From the NCBI RefSeq assembly GCF_000516985.1, contig NW_006917104.1:248001-312000 (forward strand): a stretch of DNA of 64,000 nucleotides, read 5' to 3'. Source of the stretch: Pestalotiopsis fici W106-1 (Eukaryota > Ascomycota > Sordariomycetes > Amphisphaeriales > Sporocadaceae). The notes under the pieces were generated by a model. The model saw nothing but the letters and a program-made list of their open reading frames with translations, had not been told where the DNA came from and ran no database searches. Below, piece by piece: positions 34,922 through 45,058 of the stretch. Within the stretch, counting starts at the first letter, position 1, and each line of letters begins with the position of its first letter. The position numbers were made by a program, and so were the translations under genes.

Positions 34922-36142
34922 ATGGGCGACATGGCAAACGAGATCAAATTGCTCTCGGGCAACAGCCATCCGAGCTTGGCCAAGGCCGTAGCTGATCGGT
35001 AGGTCTCTGAATTCTCTCCATTCCTTGCGCCCTTCATTTTGGCCTTTATTGCACAATGAGGGGGGGAAAAACGAAAAGATATTGCAGCACTGAGCTGTAG
35101 CGGACTGGGGTCAACGACTATGCCTCTCACAAACTCTCAAGTGTGCTTGGAGAGGCAGCCGATAATCCCAATACATCACGACGTTGGATTGCTTTGGGGA
35201 TGGATTCAAAAACGTGCGGGAAGCTGAAACAAACCTCTCCCCTACTCTAGGCTCGGCATTGAGATCGCAAAGACCATGTGCCTCAACTATTCGAATCAAG
35301 AGACATCCGTCACCGTCGGCGAGTCGGTCCGAGACGAGGACGTCTTCATCCTGCAATCCACGGCCCCGAACAACATCAACGACGGTCTGATGGAGCTTCT
35401 CATCATGATCCACGCCTGCCGCACCGCCAGCGCCCGCCGCATTACCGCCGTCCTTCCCAACTTTCCCTACGCCAGACAAGACAAGAAGGATAAGAGCAGA
35501 GCGCCCATTTCCGCCAAACTCATTGCCAACATGCTGGTCACGGCCGGATGCAACCACGTCATCACCATGGACCTGCACGCCAGCCAGATCCAAGGCTTCT
35601 TCAACGTCCCTGTCGACAACCTGTACGCCGAGCCCAGCGTCTTGAGATGGATCAAGGAGAACCTGGGCAACGAGGACATTGTCATTGTCAGTCCCGATGC
35701 CGGCGGTGCCAAGAGGGCCACCTCGATAGCCGATCGCCTCGACAAGGGCTTTGCTCTCATCCACAAGGAGCGCCCCCGCCCCAACGTTGTCGGCCGCATG
35801 GTGCTGGTGGGAGACGTCAGGGACAAGGTTGCCATCTTGGTCGACGACATGGCCGATACTTGCGGCACCCTCGCCAAGGCCGCCCAGGTCCTCTCCGAGA
35901 ATGGCGCCGCCGAGGTTGTAGCCATTGTCACCCACGGCATCCTCAGCGGCGACGCCATCAACATTCTCAACAACAGCGTCCTCTCGCGGATTGTCGTCAC
36001 CAACACGGTGCCGCTGGGCGAAAAGGAGCAACAATGCAAGAAGCTGAGAGTAATTGACGTCTCGCCGACTCTAGCCGAGGCCATCCGCAGAACGCACAAT
36101 GGCGAGAGTGTCAGTTTCCTGTTCACGCATGCGCCTGTCTAG
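34922..36142 (+). CDS. PRS4: Ribose-phosphate pyrophosphokinase (PRPP synthetase), Prs4-like
   Basis: Two exons (34922-34998, 35251-36142) around an unusually long 252-nt intron encode 322 residues, the normal length for class I PRPP synthetase. Motifs run in order: [13 protein letters not shown] at the start, [49 protein letters not shown] (ATP/flexible loop), the divalent metal/ATP site [13 protein letters not shown] (residues 131-143), [12 protein letters not shown], and the ribose-5-phosphate loop [10 protein letters not shown] (223-232), ending in SFLFTHAPV. The enzyme makes PRPP from ribose 5-phosphate and ATP for purine, pyrimidine, histidine and tryptophan synthesis. It lacks the large insert seen in yeast Prs1/Prs5 and resembles the Prs2/3/4 type, so it probably acts in a hetero-oligomer. 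The paralogue letter is inferred. Confidence 0.95.
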
Positions 36143-37900
36143 GGATCTGGCACTATTGTGTGGGAAAGGGCAAAGGGCTTGGCCAAGAGGGCCAACTTTC
36201 AGGCGCTCAGGTAACTTGACTGGTATCGGTTTTTGAGGTTTCCTCCTTTTCTTTCTTCAATGGAGTTTTTTTGGTTTGTTTTTTAAAATCGCGAAAGAGA
36301 AAAAGAAAGGAAACATCATTGCTTGATTGTCCCCCCTTTTTGCTGTCCGACGTAGATGTTGAAGTACTGGTTTGTCATTTGATATTGGAGCATAGAAAAG
36401 CCAAGTAAGAAGTTGGGGGGTGGGTAAGATTTGATTTCACTGGCATTGTCTGCATTCCGGCGATATTGATCATTGAATACATAACTCATGTCTCCAGGTT
36501 GGTGGGATGTAGTAGTTCCAGAAGTGCCATTTGCAGAGCACAACATTAGACAAGCGGAAACAAGATTGAGTTTAAAACAAATTCTAGCAACACGCATGTA
36601 GATGATGTATGCCAATCTTGGTCATGGTTCACCTCTTGGCAACGAGAGGACCTGGCACATCAGAACAAACAAAGTTACATGTTGTCCTTTTACATGCACT
36701 CGAGAAGGATTCATCTAGTATTAGTATTGCTAATGAATTCAAGAAATCCTTTAACAATAACTGACCAGCTGTTCTCGACAACGCTTTTGGAGCATGATAA
36801 ATGCGAGAAAAGTCTCAATCACACAAGTTACACAAATTCTATCGTTCCAAGATACGTACGTATAGGCATTCAGCACGCAAATAATGTATGCTGTTGGGTA
36901 TAGGCGTATTATGTGCGAGTGTATTCTGGTAAAGACTAAGCGATCAAGAAGAGGCAGGTTGATCAAGGCAATGCCAAATTTCTCCAGCAGGCGCTTTACA
37001 AAAATGCATGGTCTCAATTTGTCAAGATATAACACGGCAAAGTAGAGAATTCAACATTCCACATCCGAGATTATTTCACTGCAATTTTCACCCGCACAGC
37101 CAATGAGGTTCCATCGGCTCCAATACTCACCCCTTTGATAGAAGGATTGCAAGTTCATTCTCTCGCTGCTGTGTTTCAACTTGTGACTGAGGTATGCATA
37201 TTCGTTCCTGGAGGTTTCCTCTATTCAACTCGTATTTTCGAACAAAGTTGAGCGAGCCCTCCAGCCTGTCGCACCAATAAAGGTATGGACGAGTAAAAAT
37301 GATAATCGACATGGTGAACGTCTCGATCGATCCACCCCCAAGCAAGCAGCATATCAACCTTTCCGCATTTGAGTAGGCAGTTGTAGAAATAGGACATTCG
37401 TGAGTCGTATGAATTGGTGGCCGAACATCAACGCTCTCTAAAAATTCAGTCCATGTACCAGTGGGCAAGGAATACAGATGCATGATTCACTAAATATTGC
37501 TGAATATCATCTTGGGAGTCCAGTCACCCTGGGATGGATAAGTGGATACAACATGAGGTGGTCTGTTGGAAACAAAGACGAGAATACAATTGGTGAGATC
37601 ACAAATGGTGAAGTCTCGAAAGATTTGAGGAGACAATCACGTCAAGGTAGACAGAAACTGAAGTGGGCATCATCGGGAATCATCAACCTTTATTTTGTGC
37701 CGAGAAATTACATCTTCTCATGATCTAGCTATCAGGGGTTACTAGAAACCATACCTCAAGTAATGGTACCCACTAATTAAGCCAAGCCGACAAAACTTTT
37801 TATTTGTCCGTTTTGTCATGAATGTTCATTTCCCTTTCCGCAATGCAAGAGAACCAGAAGGAAGCGAGACACCTAACCCAACGCCATGTAGAGAGACATC
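36143..37900. other. Convergent intergenic region between PRS and RPS6
   Basis: About 1.76 kb between two convergent genes. Only short open frames on both strands are present, with no domain-like content. The left part is T-rich 3' flank. One minus-strand frame at 36316-36615 has a hydrophobic start but no other support, and I do not call it. Confidence 0.5.
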
Positions 37901-39220
37901 TTACTTGCGCAGGGACGAGGCACGTCTCTTGCGAGCATCAGCCTTCTGGGCGCGAGCCTCGGAGACACGCTTGGCAAGGAGGGCAGCGTACTCAGCCTGA
38001 ACACGAACAAGATTAGTTACTGAAGAACAAACTTTTGACCAAGGGAAAAATAACGTACAGCCTCATCCTTGACCTTCTCGGACTGGCGGCGCTTGAGTGC
38101 GATTCTGTGGCGCTTGTGCTGGAGACGCTGGGGAGTAACCAGTCTCTGGATCTTGGGGGCCTTGGTGTAAGGCTTCTTGCCCTCACCCTTGGGCTGGACC
38201 TCACGGCGAATGACGTACTTGCGGACCTAGAAAATTTTCTCCATTAGCACAGCTTTCTTGTGTATCCCTTGTACATCACCTCGCATCTCAGACTCTGCCC
38301 GGTGGTATCATTGCAAAGGATTCATCTCTCTCATCCTGCAGCAGCAACGACCGGGCAGGCGATGACGAGCTGTTGTGGTGGACGGTCACTCACATCGTCA
38401 TCCTTGCTGAGGGAGAAGAAGCGGCGGATCTTGGTGGCACGCTTGGGTCCGAGACGCTTGGGGTGGACGACGTCGGTCAGGCCGGGGATGTCGGCGTCAC
38501 CCTGCTTGACGACGGCGAGAGCAAGGACGGAAAGGTCCATGCCGACGATGCAGCCACGGACGGACTTTCTCTTGCGCTCACCAGTGCGGCGGGGGCGGTA
38601 GCAGGAGTGGCCCTCGGAGAGCAGAAGGCGGACACGGGTAGGGTGCATGACACCCTGCTTCATGGGGAAACCTTGCTTGTCGTTACCACCGGTGATGCGG
38701 AAGATGTAGCCCTTGAACTCGTCGCCAAGGTTGTCGCCGGGGACCTCAGCGCCCATCTGTTCAGAGTATCAGTTAGTATTGTTGGTCGTCTCTTGCTTGA
38801 ATGCCAGAACCGAGCATCATTGATCCTGCCATTGCGCCTGCCCCCATCTGCGTTGCCATAGAGAGATGCGAATCGACCGATGCTTTTCTGGATTTTCCCC
38901 AACTCCTAATGTTGCTCCACCTATTGCAAAAGCGTCTGCGGCGTATGAAATTTTGCTCTCTCAAAGATTCTTGACAATCGTTTCGCAGAATTCGATCTGA
39001 GTTGATTCTCTGGCTGGCTGGCAGGTAGGCGGCAGGGCAAGTTGGCGGTGGATGCGCTCAATCTTGGAAACAATGTCCCCAAGACGGTTCTGAAGAAAAA
39101 ATTCGACGGTGAACAGCAACAACGTACGCGCTTCTCCATGAAGTCCCGGAGCTTACGCTCGTCCTCAATCTCGACCAGCTTCTGGCTGCCATTGGCAGGG
39201 TAGGAAATGTTCAACTTCAT
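37901..39220 (-). CDS. RPS6: 40S ribosomal protein S6 (eS6)
   Basis: Four exons on the minus strand (39128-39220, 38394-38756, 38059-38226, 37901-37996) encode 239 residues. The start [20 protein letters not shown] and the core [40 protein letters not shown] and [20 protein letters not shown] are diagnostic. The tail [20 protein letters not shown] ends in [10 protein letters not shown], which keeps the RRxSS site phosphorylated in yeast Rps6 by AGC kinases under TOR control. It is a structural protein of the small ribosomal subunit. Introns are 371, 167 and 62 nt; the first lies at the KR|MG junction and is long for this window. I looked in it for box C/D elements and found none that convince. 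The gene shares a 550-bp divergent promoter region with CTF8. Confidence 0.97.
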
Positions 39221-39770
39221 CTTGACGGAAGCTGTGGGTGGGCGACTTGCTGTTGGGTTAGTCGGTGGTGCTTGTCGAGAAGTGCGAAAAGTCGGAGGTG
39301 TATCACGGAAAACCACGACCACACCAGAGTTGAGAGAAATCTGAATTGTGTGGGCTCTATTTTTCGGGCCTGGTCTGTGCTTCAGGGTTTTTTGTCTCTA
39401 GCCGCTGCAGCTTCTTGGGTACGTACTCTTTTTGCTCGAAGTGGGGCTATTCAGATGCGCCAGTGCTCTCTCATCGGCCAGTCTTATCCTTATCTTGCTT
39501 AGGTATCCCTCTTATCGACTCGCTATTCGACTCTGCACGTCGCGTCCACGGCTAGAGGCCCGGACTTTCACCGATCTGCTATTGGATCTAGGTCAATGAA
39601 ACTCGCTGCAACTCATTATTGATGCTTCAACGGCGTAAATAAAGAGGCGCCGAGGGTTGTGGTACAACAAGGAGAACAATTAAAGGCAAAGCAGATTTTG
39701 GCAGTCAGCCAAAGAGGACAGAGAAGCACAGACACTCGCTCAACACCAACTCTCTTTCAGAGTGCAAACC
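39221..39770. promoter_or_regulatory. Bidirectional promoter region between RPS6 and CTF8
   Basis: The start codons of RPS6 (minus strand) and CTF8 (plus strand) are 550 bp apart, back to back, with no coding sequence between, so both promoters must lie here. Obvious TATA boxes are not seen. Confidence 0.6.
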
Positions 39771-40223
39771 ATGGCATCTTCTATCAAGCTTCATCCACGT
39801 CCCGCGGCTGCAACCAGCCTCACCTTCAATCCCTTGCCTCAACTCATCCAAACACCATCGGGGCTGGCACTGTTGGAATTGCAAGGCACCATCAACCTTC
39901 CAGAGACAGACCCTGAAATGGAGGGACAAGCACCAGAAATACCTATTGGCCGTATAACTTTCCCGGACTACAACCCCAACGCTCTGGATCCGTCCAATAC
40001 GTCGTGGATGAAGCGTGTCCACTTGTACGTCGGCCAACATCAGAGACTCACTGGCGAAGTAAAAAAGCTGCCCAAGGCCATGGCCATTATCCGCAGACGC
40101 CCTGGTAGCAACGAGACGACAGACTCTGCGGCGGAGGACAAAATCGAGGATCTCGAGGTGGTGGAAATTGTCAAACACAAGCTCATCTTCTCCTCGAGGC
40201 CAGAGCCCGTCGGTACAAGTTAA
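39771..40223 (+). CDS. CTF8: Sister-chromatid cohesion factor Ctf8
   Basis: A single-exon gene of 150 residues starting at the first in-frame ATG. The Ctf8 family pattern is clear: TPSGLALLELQGTINLP near the start, a short variable linker, the core strand MKRVHLYVGQHQRLTGEVKK, a middle LPKAMAIIRR, and the C-terminal signature LEVVEIVKHKLIFSSRPEPV. Ctf8 joins Dcc1 and Ctf18 to form the alternative clamp loader Ctf18-RFC, which acts on PCNA at replication forks in the nucleus and is needed for cohesion and checkpoint signalling. The length fits the small size of the family. No intron is needed. The identification is confident. Confidence 0.93.
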   Translation: MASSIKLHPRPAAATSLTFNPLPQLIQTPSGLALLELQGTINLPETDPEMEGQAPEIPIGRITFPDYNPNALDPSNTSWMKRVHLYVGQHQRLTGEVKKLPKAMAIIRRRPGSNETTDSAAEDKIEDLEVVEIVKHKLIFSSRPEPVGTS

Positions 40224-41779
40224 ACCAGGTCAACTTGCCACGCCTATAGTTTGTGCCCCAAATGGCCTTGCCTTTTGTGCAACATTCATTGCGCCTGTTG
40301 CAATGTGAAGCTTCCACATCGGATATCCCATATTGTTGGCTCGTACACATGACCTCATCTGTCCTTGGGCGCAAAATATGAGGTTCCCTGGTGGCATTAC
40401 TTCATATAAGAGTGCAATGAGCAGCAGCAATGATTGATCTGTCTCTTCAGGCAGGTACTTGACAAACATTGATAATCTTGCGCATGTGTCCGCTGCCTTG
40501 AACTGTGGTGAGTCATGTTTGTACAATGGCAATACTCAAGCCAAAGTTTTGACTAATTGATGTGCGAACCATTACTCCATTTCAAGTTTTCACTGGGAAA
40601 ATAGCATGGAGGGAGACAGAGTCTGTTGGAGTAAGACATGACTTTTGGTTCAACCAATGCTCGAGTGCAAATCCACTCTTCACTTGTGTTCCAGCATATG
40701 TAGGTTGCCCACTTGAGAGTTTCTCGCTTTCTGACAGCAATGATGGAGAGCCGTTATGGATCAAACGATCTACATGACCTAGTTCAGTTAGTATAGACTT
40801 GAGCCCACAATTTAATGGAGTTGCAAAGATAATGCAAATGATCCTGTCACTTACACGGCATGGCTGAGGTAGATTCCTGCTAGACGATGCATCTCATCAC
40901 TTTGTTCTTGTATTGGCCAACCTTGGATCGCGGCGGCACTGGTTTAAATCTCGAGGCATTGACTCAATCTGCATTCTATTTATCATCTTTAAAACCTCCA
41001 CTTTTTGATATTAAAAGATGCAAAAAGCCTACAAATAGGCTTGTCAAATCACCCAACGTACAAGGGTCCGTGAAACTGTCGCGTGAGAACAATTTGCTGC
41101 ACCTTTATCTCCTCCTCTCACATCGCTACCGTATTGCCGGATCCCGACCGCAACCTCAAACATGACGAAGAGATGGTCTCTGCCAAAGCACCTGGTCAGG
41201 AACCCAGCAAGACCTTGTTGGCGAGAACATTAGCAACACAGATGATCAATAAAATGACAAACAGAAAATGGGAAAGAAACATCATGTTCAAATACCCCCG
41301 TGCAAGCACGTCTTTCTCATGCCTTGCTGGTCCGGATGCGCTCTACCCATTCCATCGGAACAGAGGCGCCGAGGCAAGCTCAATATATGCGGCACCGGGG
41401 CCCGCCTAGCTACATATCAGTCAGATGGATATCATGGTGACCGGGTTACCGCAGGGAATTTCTGCACGGGTGGTGTACTCCGTGGAGGAGGGGTTTTGCT
41501 TTCTGGGCCAATCTCTGGCTCTTGAATGGCGTGCGCGACCCCTGCTATCGCATGCGATTGCAAGCTCACGCAAGTTGTATACTCTTGGCTTAGTCTGGTC
41601 TTGGGGGCGAGGGATGGATGGTATGTTTTTCCCCACCAAGAAGCATGGTATGCAAGATACGTAGTATCAGTGTTTTGGCTCTTTACGCCGTCTGCTTTAT
41701 CTATCGTGAGATGTGCCCATCTTGACTCTCCGCATCGACTATCATCTTGTCTTGTCTCTTTGTCTTGACCGTGAGCAAA
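40224..41779. other. Intergenic region between CTF8 and the MFS transporter
   Basis: About 1.56 kb in which I see only short, unsupported open frames. It holds the CTF8 3' flank and the transporter promoter. The last 100 bases before 41780 are C/T-rich (leader). Confidence 0.5.
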
Positions 41780-43874
41780 ATGGCCGAAGTCACGGAAGAA
41801 AAGCCTAGGAAATCAGTGAGTGATGGTTTGGGAGTATACTTGATAATATGACCTTGATCTAATGAAATGCTAGTTCCGCTCCTTCATATGGGATACGGAT
41901 ACCCATTTGAAGAGTCCAGAAGAGAGAAAGCTTCTCAGAAAATTGGATTGGTCCATCTTGACAATTGGATGTTTTGGGTTCTTCGTACGTATTATTATTA
42001 TTAGGTATGTTAGAAACTCTTTCTCTCACTTGCTAACATTGCCTCTAGCTCAAATACCTGGACCAGAATAACATCACCAATGCCTATGTTAGGTGAGCAC
42101 CCGAGGAGCATATTGCTTGATTGTGGTGAACAAGAGACTAACGGGACTTGGTTCCTCGCAGCGGAATGCAGGAAGACCTGCAAATGTACGGCAATGAGTA
42201 TACCTATGCCCAGACTGCCTACACCTGCGCCTATGCCATCATGCAGATCCCCAGTACCTTGATTATCCAGCGTGTTCGACCCAGCTGGTGGTTGGCATTC
42301 ATGGAAATTGGTTGGGGCTGCTTTACATTTGCCCAGGCCGGTCTGAGAAATCACACGCAGCTCTATGTCTTTAGGTTCATGATTGGTTTCTTTGAGAGCT
42401 CGTGGTTTCCGTGTATGCTGTTTGTTCTCGGAAGTTGGTACACCAAGACGGAATTAGGTATGTTGGAGTCATGAGCATGAATAATCAGCGCATACGCAGC
42501 ACATGCTAACTAGATCGTTAGCCAAGCGAGTCGCGATATTGCACATGACTGCACCTGTTGGCACCGCATTCAGCGGTTACTTAGTAAGACCCTACCTCGT
42601 CCTCTGAGTAACCTCAATGTGCATTCTCTTACAGAATCCTTAGCAAGCGGCGGTATACGAAAATCTCAATGGCGTGCACGGCATGGCCGGTTGGCGATGG
42701 CTCTACATTATTTGCGGAGTCATGACACTACCTGTGGGAATTGTCACAGCCTTCTTCTTCCCAGACACACCACACACGACCAGGGCATTCTTCTTGTCCA
42801 ACGAGGAAAAGGAACTAGGTGTGCAGAGGGCTCAAAACGCTGGCAAGGCGCCGCCAGCTCCACTGACATTGAAGAGAGTATTCAAGGTGTTGAGAGGATG
42901 GCGTAGGTTCATCATTTCATGTCAGAAAAACGCTATTATCGTGTGTGCTAATAAGTTTTGATCATTCAGGCTGGCCGTTGCTGGTGCTTGGTTATGTGGT
43001 GAGTAGAAACACAATTTGGCTAGTTTGACTCCTTGCTGACGCCGAGTCATCCAGCTGTATGGTACAAGTTGCCAGAATAGCGGTTACTTCTCCATCTGGC
43101 TCAAGGCTGAGGGGTTCTCCGTCGAGCTACGCAATATCATTCCGACAGGCACGAGTCTCATCTCGGGCTTCTGCGTTGTGCTGGTGGGTTGATGTGTGCT
43201 TGTTTTGGCCGTCGACGATTTGCTGATATGCGAGCAGTGGGGATTTTTGTCTGATTACACGGGGTCTCGATTTGCCTTTATCGTGGGACCTCTTGTAAGT
43301 TCAATCTGTCAAATGCTTTGCATTATGGATCATGGCTACTAACAGTGTATGCTAGACTTTTGGGCTTTTGCCAACCGGTATACTGGCATTCTGGCCAGCC
43401 AGTGTTCAGCTTAAGGAATTTGCTTTTTTGACAAGCGGCGTTCAATTAATGACTGCCATATTGTAGGTCTTGGCCACTGTATTATATGAATGAAGCTAAT
43501 TTTGTAGCTACACCTGGGCCAACGAGATCTGCGCCGACAACAACGAGGAGAGAGCTTTGGTGGTGAGCTCCATGAACGGCTTCCAGTATGCTGTGGCCGC
43601 GTGGTTGCCCATCCTTATTTTCCCGCAGGTCGAAGGGCCCACGTTTCGCAAGGGATTTCCTTCCACCTTTGGCTTCACCATTGCAGCCATCATCTGCGTT
43701 TGCGTCATCCAGTGCTTTGTCATGTGGGAGCGCAAAAGGAAAGCCACTACTGCCGCTCAAGATGTCGAGCAGCCCAGCTTCGAAGGCTCGGTGGTCGGCA
43801 AGGATGTAGAAAAGCTCGGAGTGGCAGATACGACTGCCGAGGAGCTCAAGCCTGGCCATCATGCTTCTGCTTAG
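41780..43874 (+). CDS. MFS transporter of the anion:cation symporter family, pantothenate (Liz1/Fen2) type
   Basis: Eleven exons (41780-41815, 41874-41984, 42049-42092, 42162-42457, 42522-42583, 42644-42902, 42970-42998, 43055-43183, 43238-43294, 43356-43462, 43508-43874) encode 498 residues with about 12 membrane segments. The start has WDTDTHLKSPEERKLLRKLD, then helix 1 (WSILTIGCFGFFLKYLDQNN) and ITNAYVSGMQEDLQMYGNEY, typical of the Dal5-like ACS family. Further marks are FMIGFFESSWFPCMLFVLGS, SWYTKTELAKRVAI, GWRWLYIICGVMTLPVGIVT and FPDTPHTTRAFFLSNEEKEL. These agree best with fungal pantothenate transporter Liz1 (Fen2 in yeast), a plasma-membrane H+ symporter; the substrate is inferred from similarity. 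Intron density is the highest in the window, with introns of 45-69 nt. In intron 5 an earlier ACAG would read into TAG, so the TTAG acceptor at 42643 is required. Confidence 0.92.
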
Positions 43875-44746
43875 GTTTCGTCTTGAGTTATTGCCTGGAG
43901 GCGAAAAGACCAGTACTTGGCGTGTATCAGTAATGACGACTGAATAAGCAACAGTCATACTGGCAAGTATTGGTTATAAGAGTTACACCAAACGACCGAA
44001 ATTCTGCCCATATATCTTAGATGGCAGTATCTTGTATGCACGGCAGTAATCCAGAGGCAGAAATATAATGTACCATCAATGCTCTCTGTCTTACTACGAT
44101 GCCACTCTCGATAATCTACTGATCAAGGAAGCATGTTTTATTCATGTGTTTTGAAGGTGACTGGACATGCTTACAACTTTTGCAAAGATTGCTGCCGCGA
44201 ATTGCTCAACTCATTCACGACTTTTTCTTTCTTTTTCACATGCAAGGCATTCGAAGCAGTAATATGCAGACAGGTCCAGCCTTGTCCAATAATTCTGGGA
44301 AAGAAACAGATATCAAATGAGAATGGAAAGGCAACTATTCAGTGGCTTCGTGAGGCTAGTGATAATACACAGGTAGTTGACTTTCCAGCTCTCTTGCTCA
44401 AGAATCACAATCACCAATCAAGCTGAATTACTGTCATTTTGCATCAAAGGATAGATTGATAGGAACGACCGAGATTAAAGAACCAATAGTACTCATCATT
44501 ACATGATGCATAAACAAAATTCATTTGCAATATATTGTCATTGCTCGGCCAAGCCGTGGGGATATCATCAAAGCAACAATGATCGCCTCTCGCCCAAAAA
44601 AAAACTCCCTTTCCGGGCCCGCGTCCTGTTTCTTCTGGTTGGCCTGATTTTCAACAGGCACCACGCCGCAGGTACTGAACTCCATCCGCATCGACACCTG
44701 TGCGGATCTTCCGTGTTGCATGTACGCATCTGTGGAACTATACACC

Positions 44747-44778
<32 letters not shown>

Positions 44779-45058
44779 CGACAAACCATGTATAGTACAT
44801 TCACACACACCAAATGCGTTGTTCAAAAGATGTGCTCTGGTATAAACCCTCCCCTTTCAATGAGTAGATAGCCAGGCCCCTATTAACCGTCCATCTTCAC
44901 TTCCTCCAGACTTCTTCCGTGTTTGTTCGAGTTTGAAATTGGTGCCAGAGCAACCGCCGAGTATATGAAGAAAATATGGTATCAGCGTCATCAGGGTCGT
45001 TAATAATATACATAGGCAAAGAAAATATGTTCGGTTGACTTGGCAGTCATGATCATCA
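43875..45058. other. Convergent intergenic region with trinucleotide repeat
   Basis: About 1.18 kb between convergent genes, with 3' flanks and a compound CAC/CAA microsatellite (44743-44779). No supported gene. Confidence 0.55.
44743..44779. repeat. Compound (CAC)6(CAA)6 microsatellite
   Basis: Six CAC units at 44743-44760 are followed without a break by six CAA units to about 44778. It lies outside genes in the 3' flank of the minus-strand gene ending at 45059. Confidence 0.9.

Noticed and set aside
35467..36126. Long minus-strand open frame (219 codons) opposite the PRPP synthetase exon
   Set aside because: It is a shadow of a strongly codon-biased real gene on the plus strand, as are the long frames opposite GAPDH, RVB2 and PHO88.
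36316..36615. 99-codon minus-strand frame with a hydrophobic start
   Set aside because: It resembles a signal peptide briefly, but the rest is not protein-like and it lies in the 3' flank of two convergent genes.
38757..39127. Long first intron of RPS6 as host of a snoRNA
   Set aside because: Ribosomal protein introns often hold snoRNAs, but on the coding strand I found only an ATGATGC close to one box C form and CTGA near the acceptor, with no plausible C/D spacing or terminal stem.
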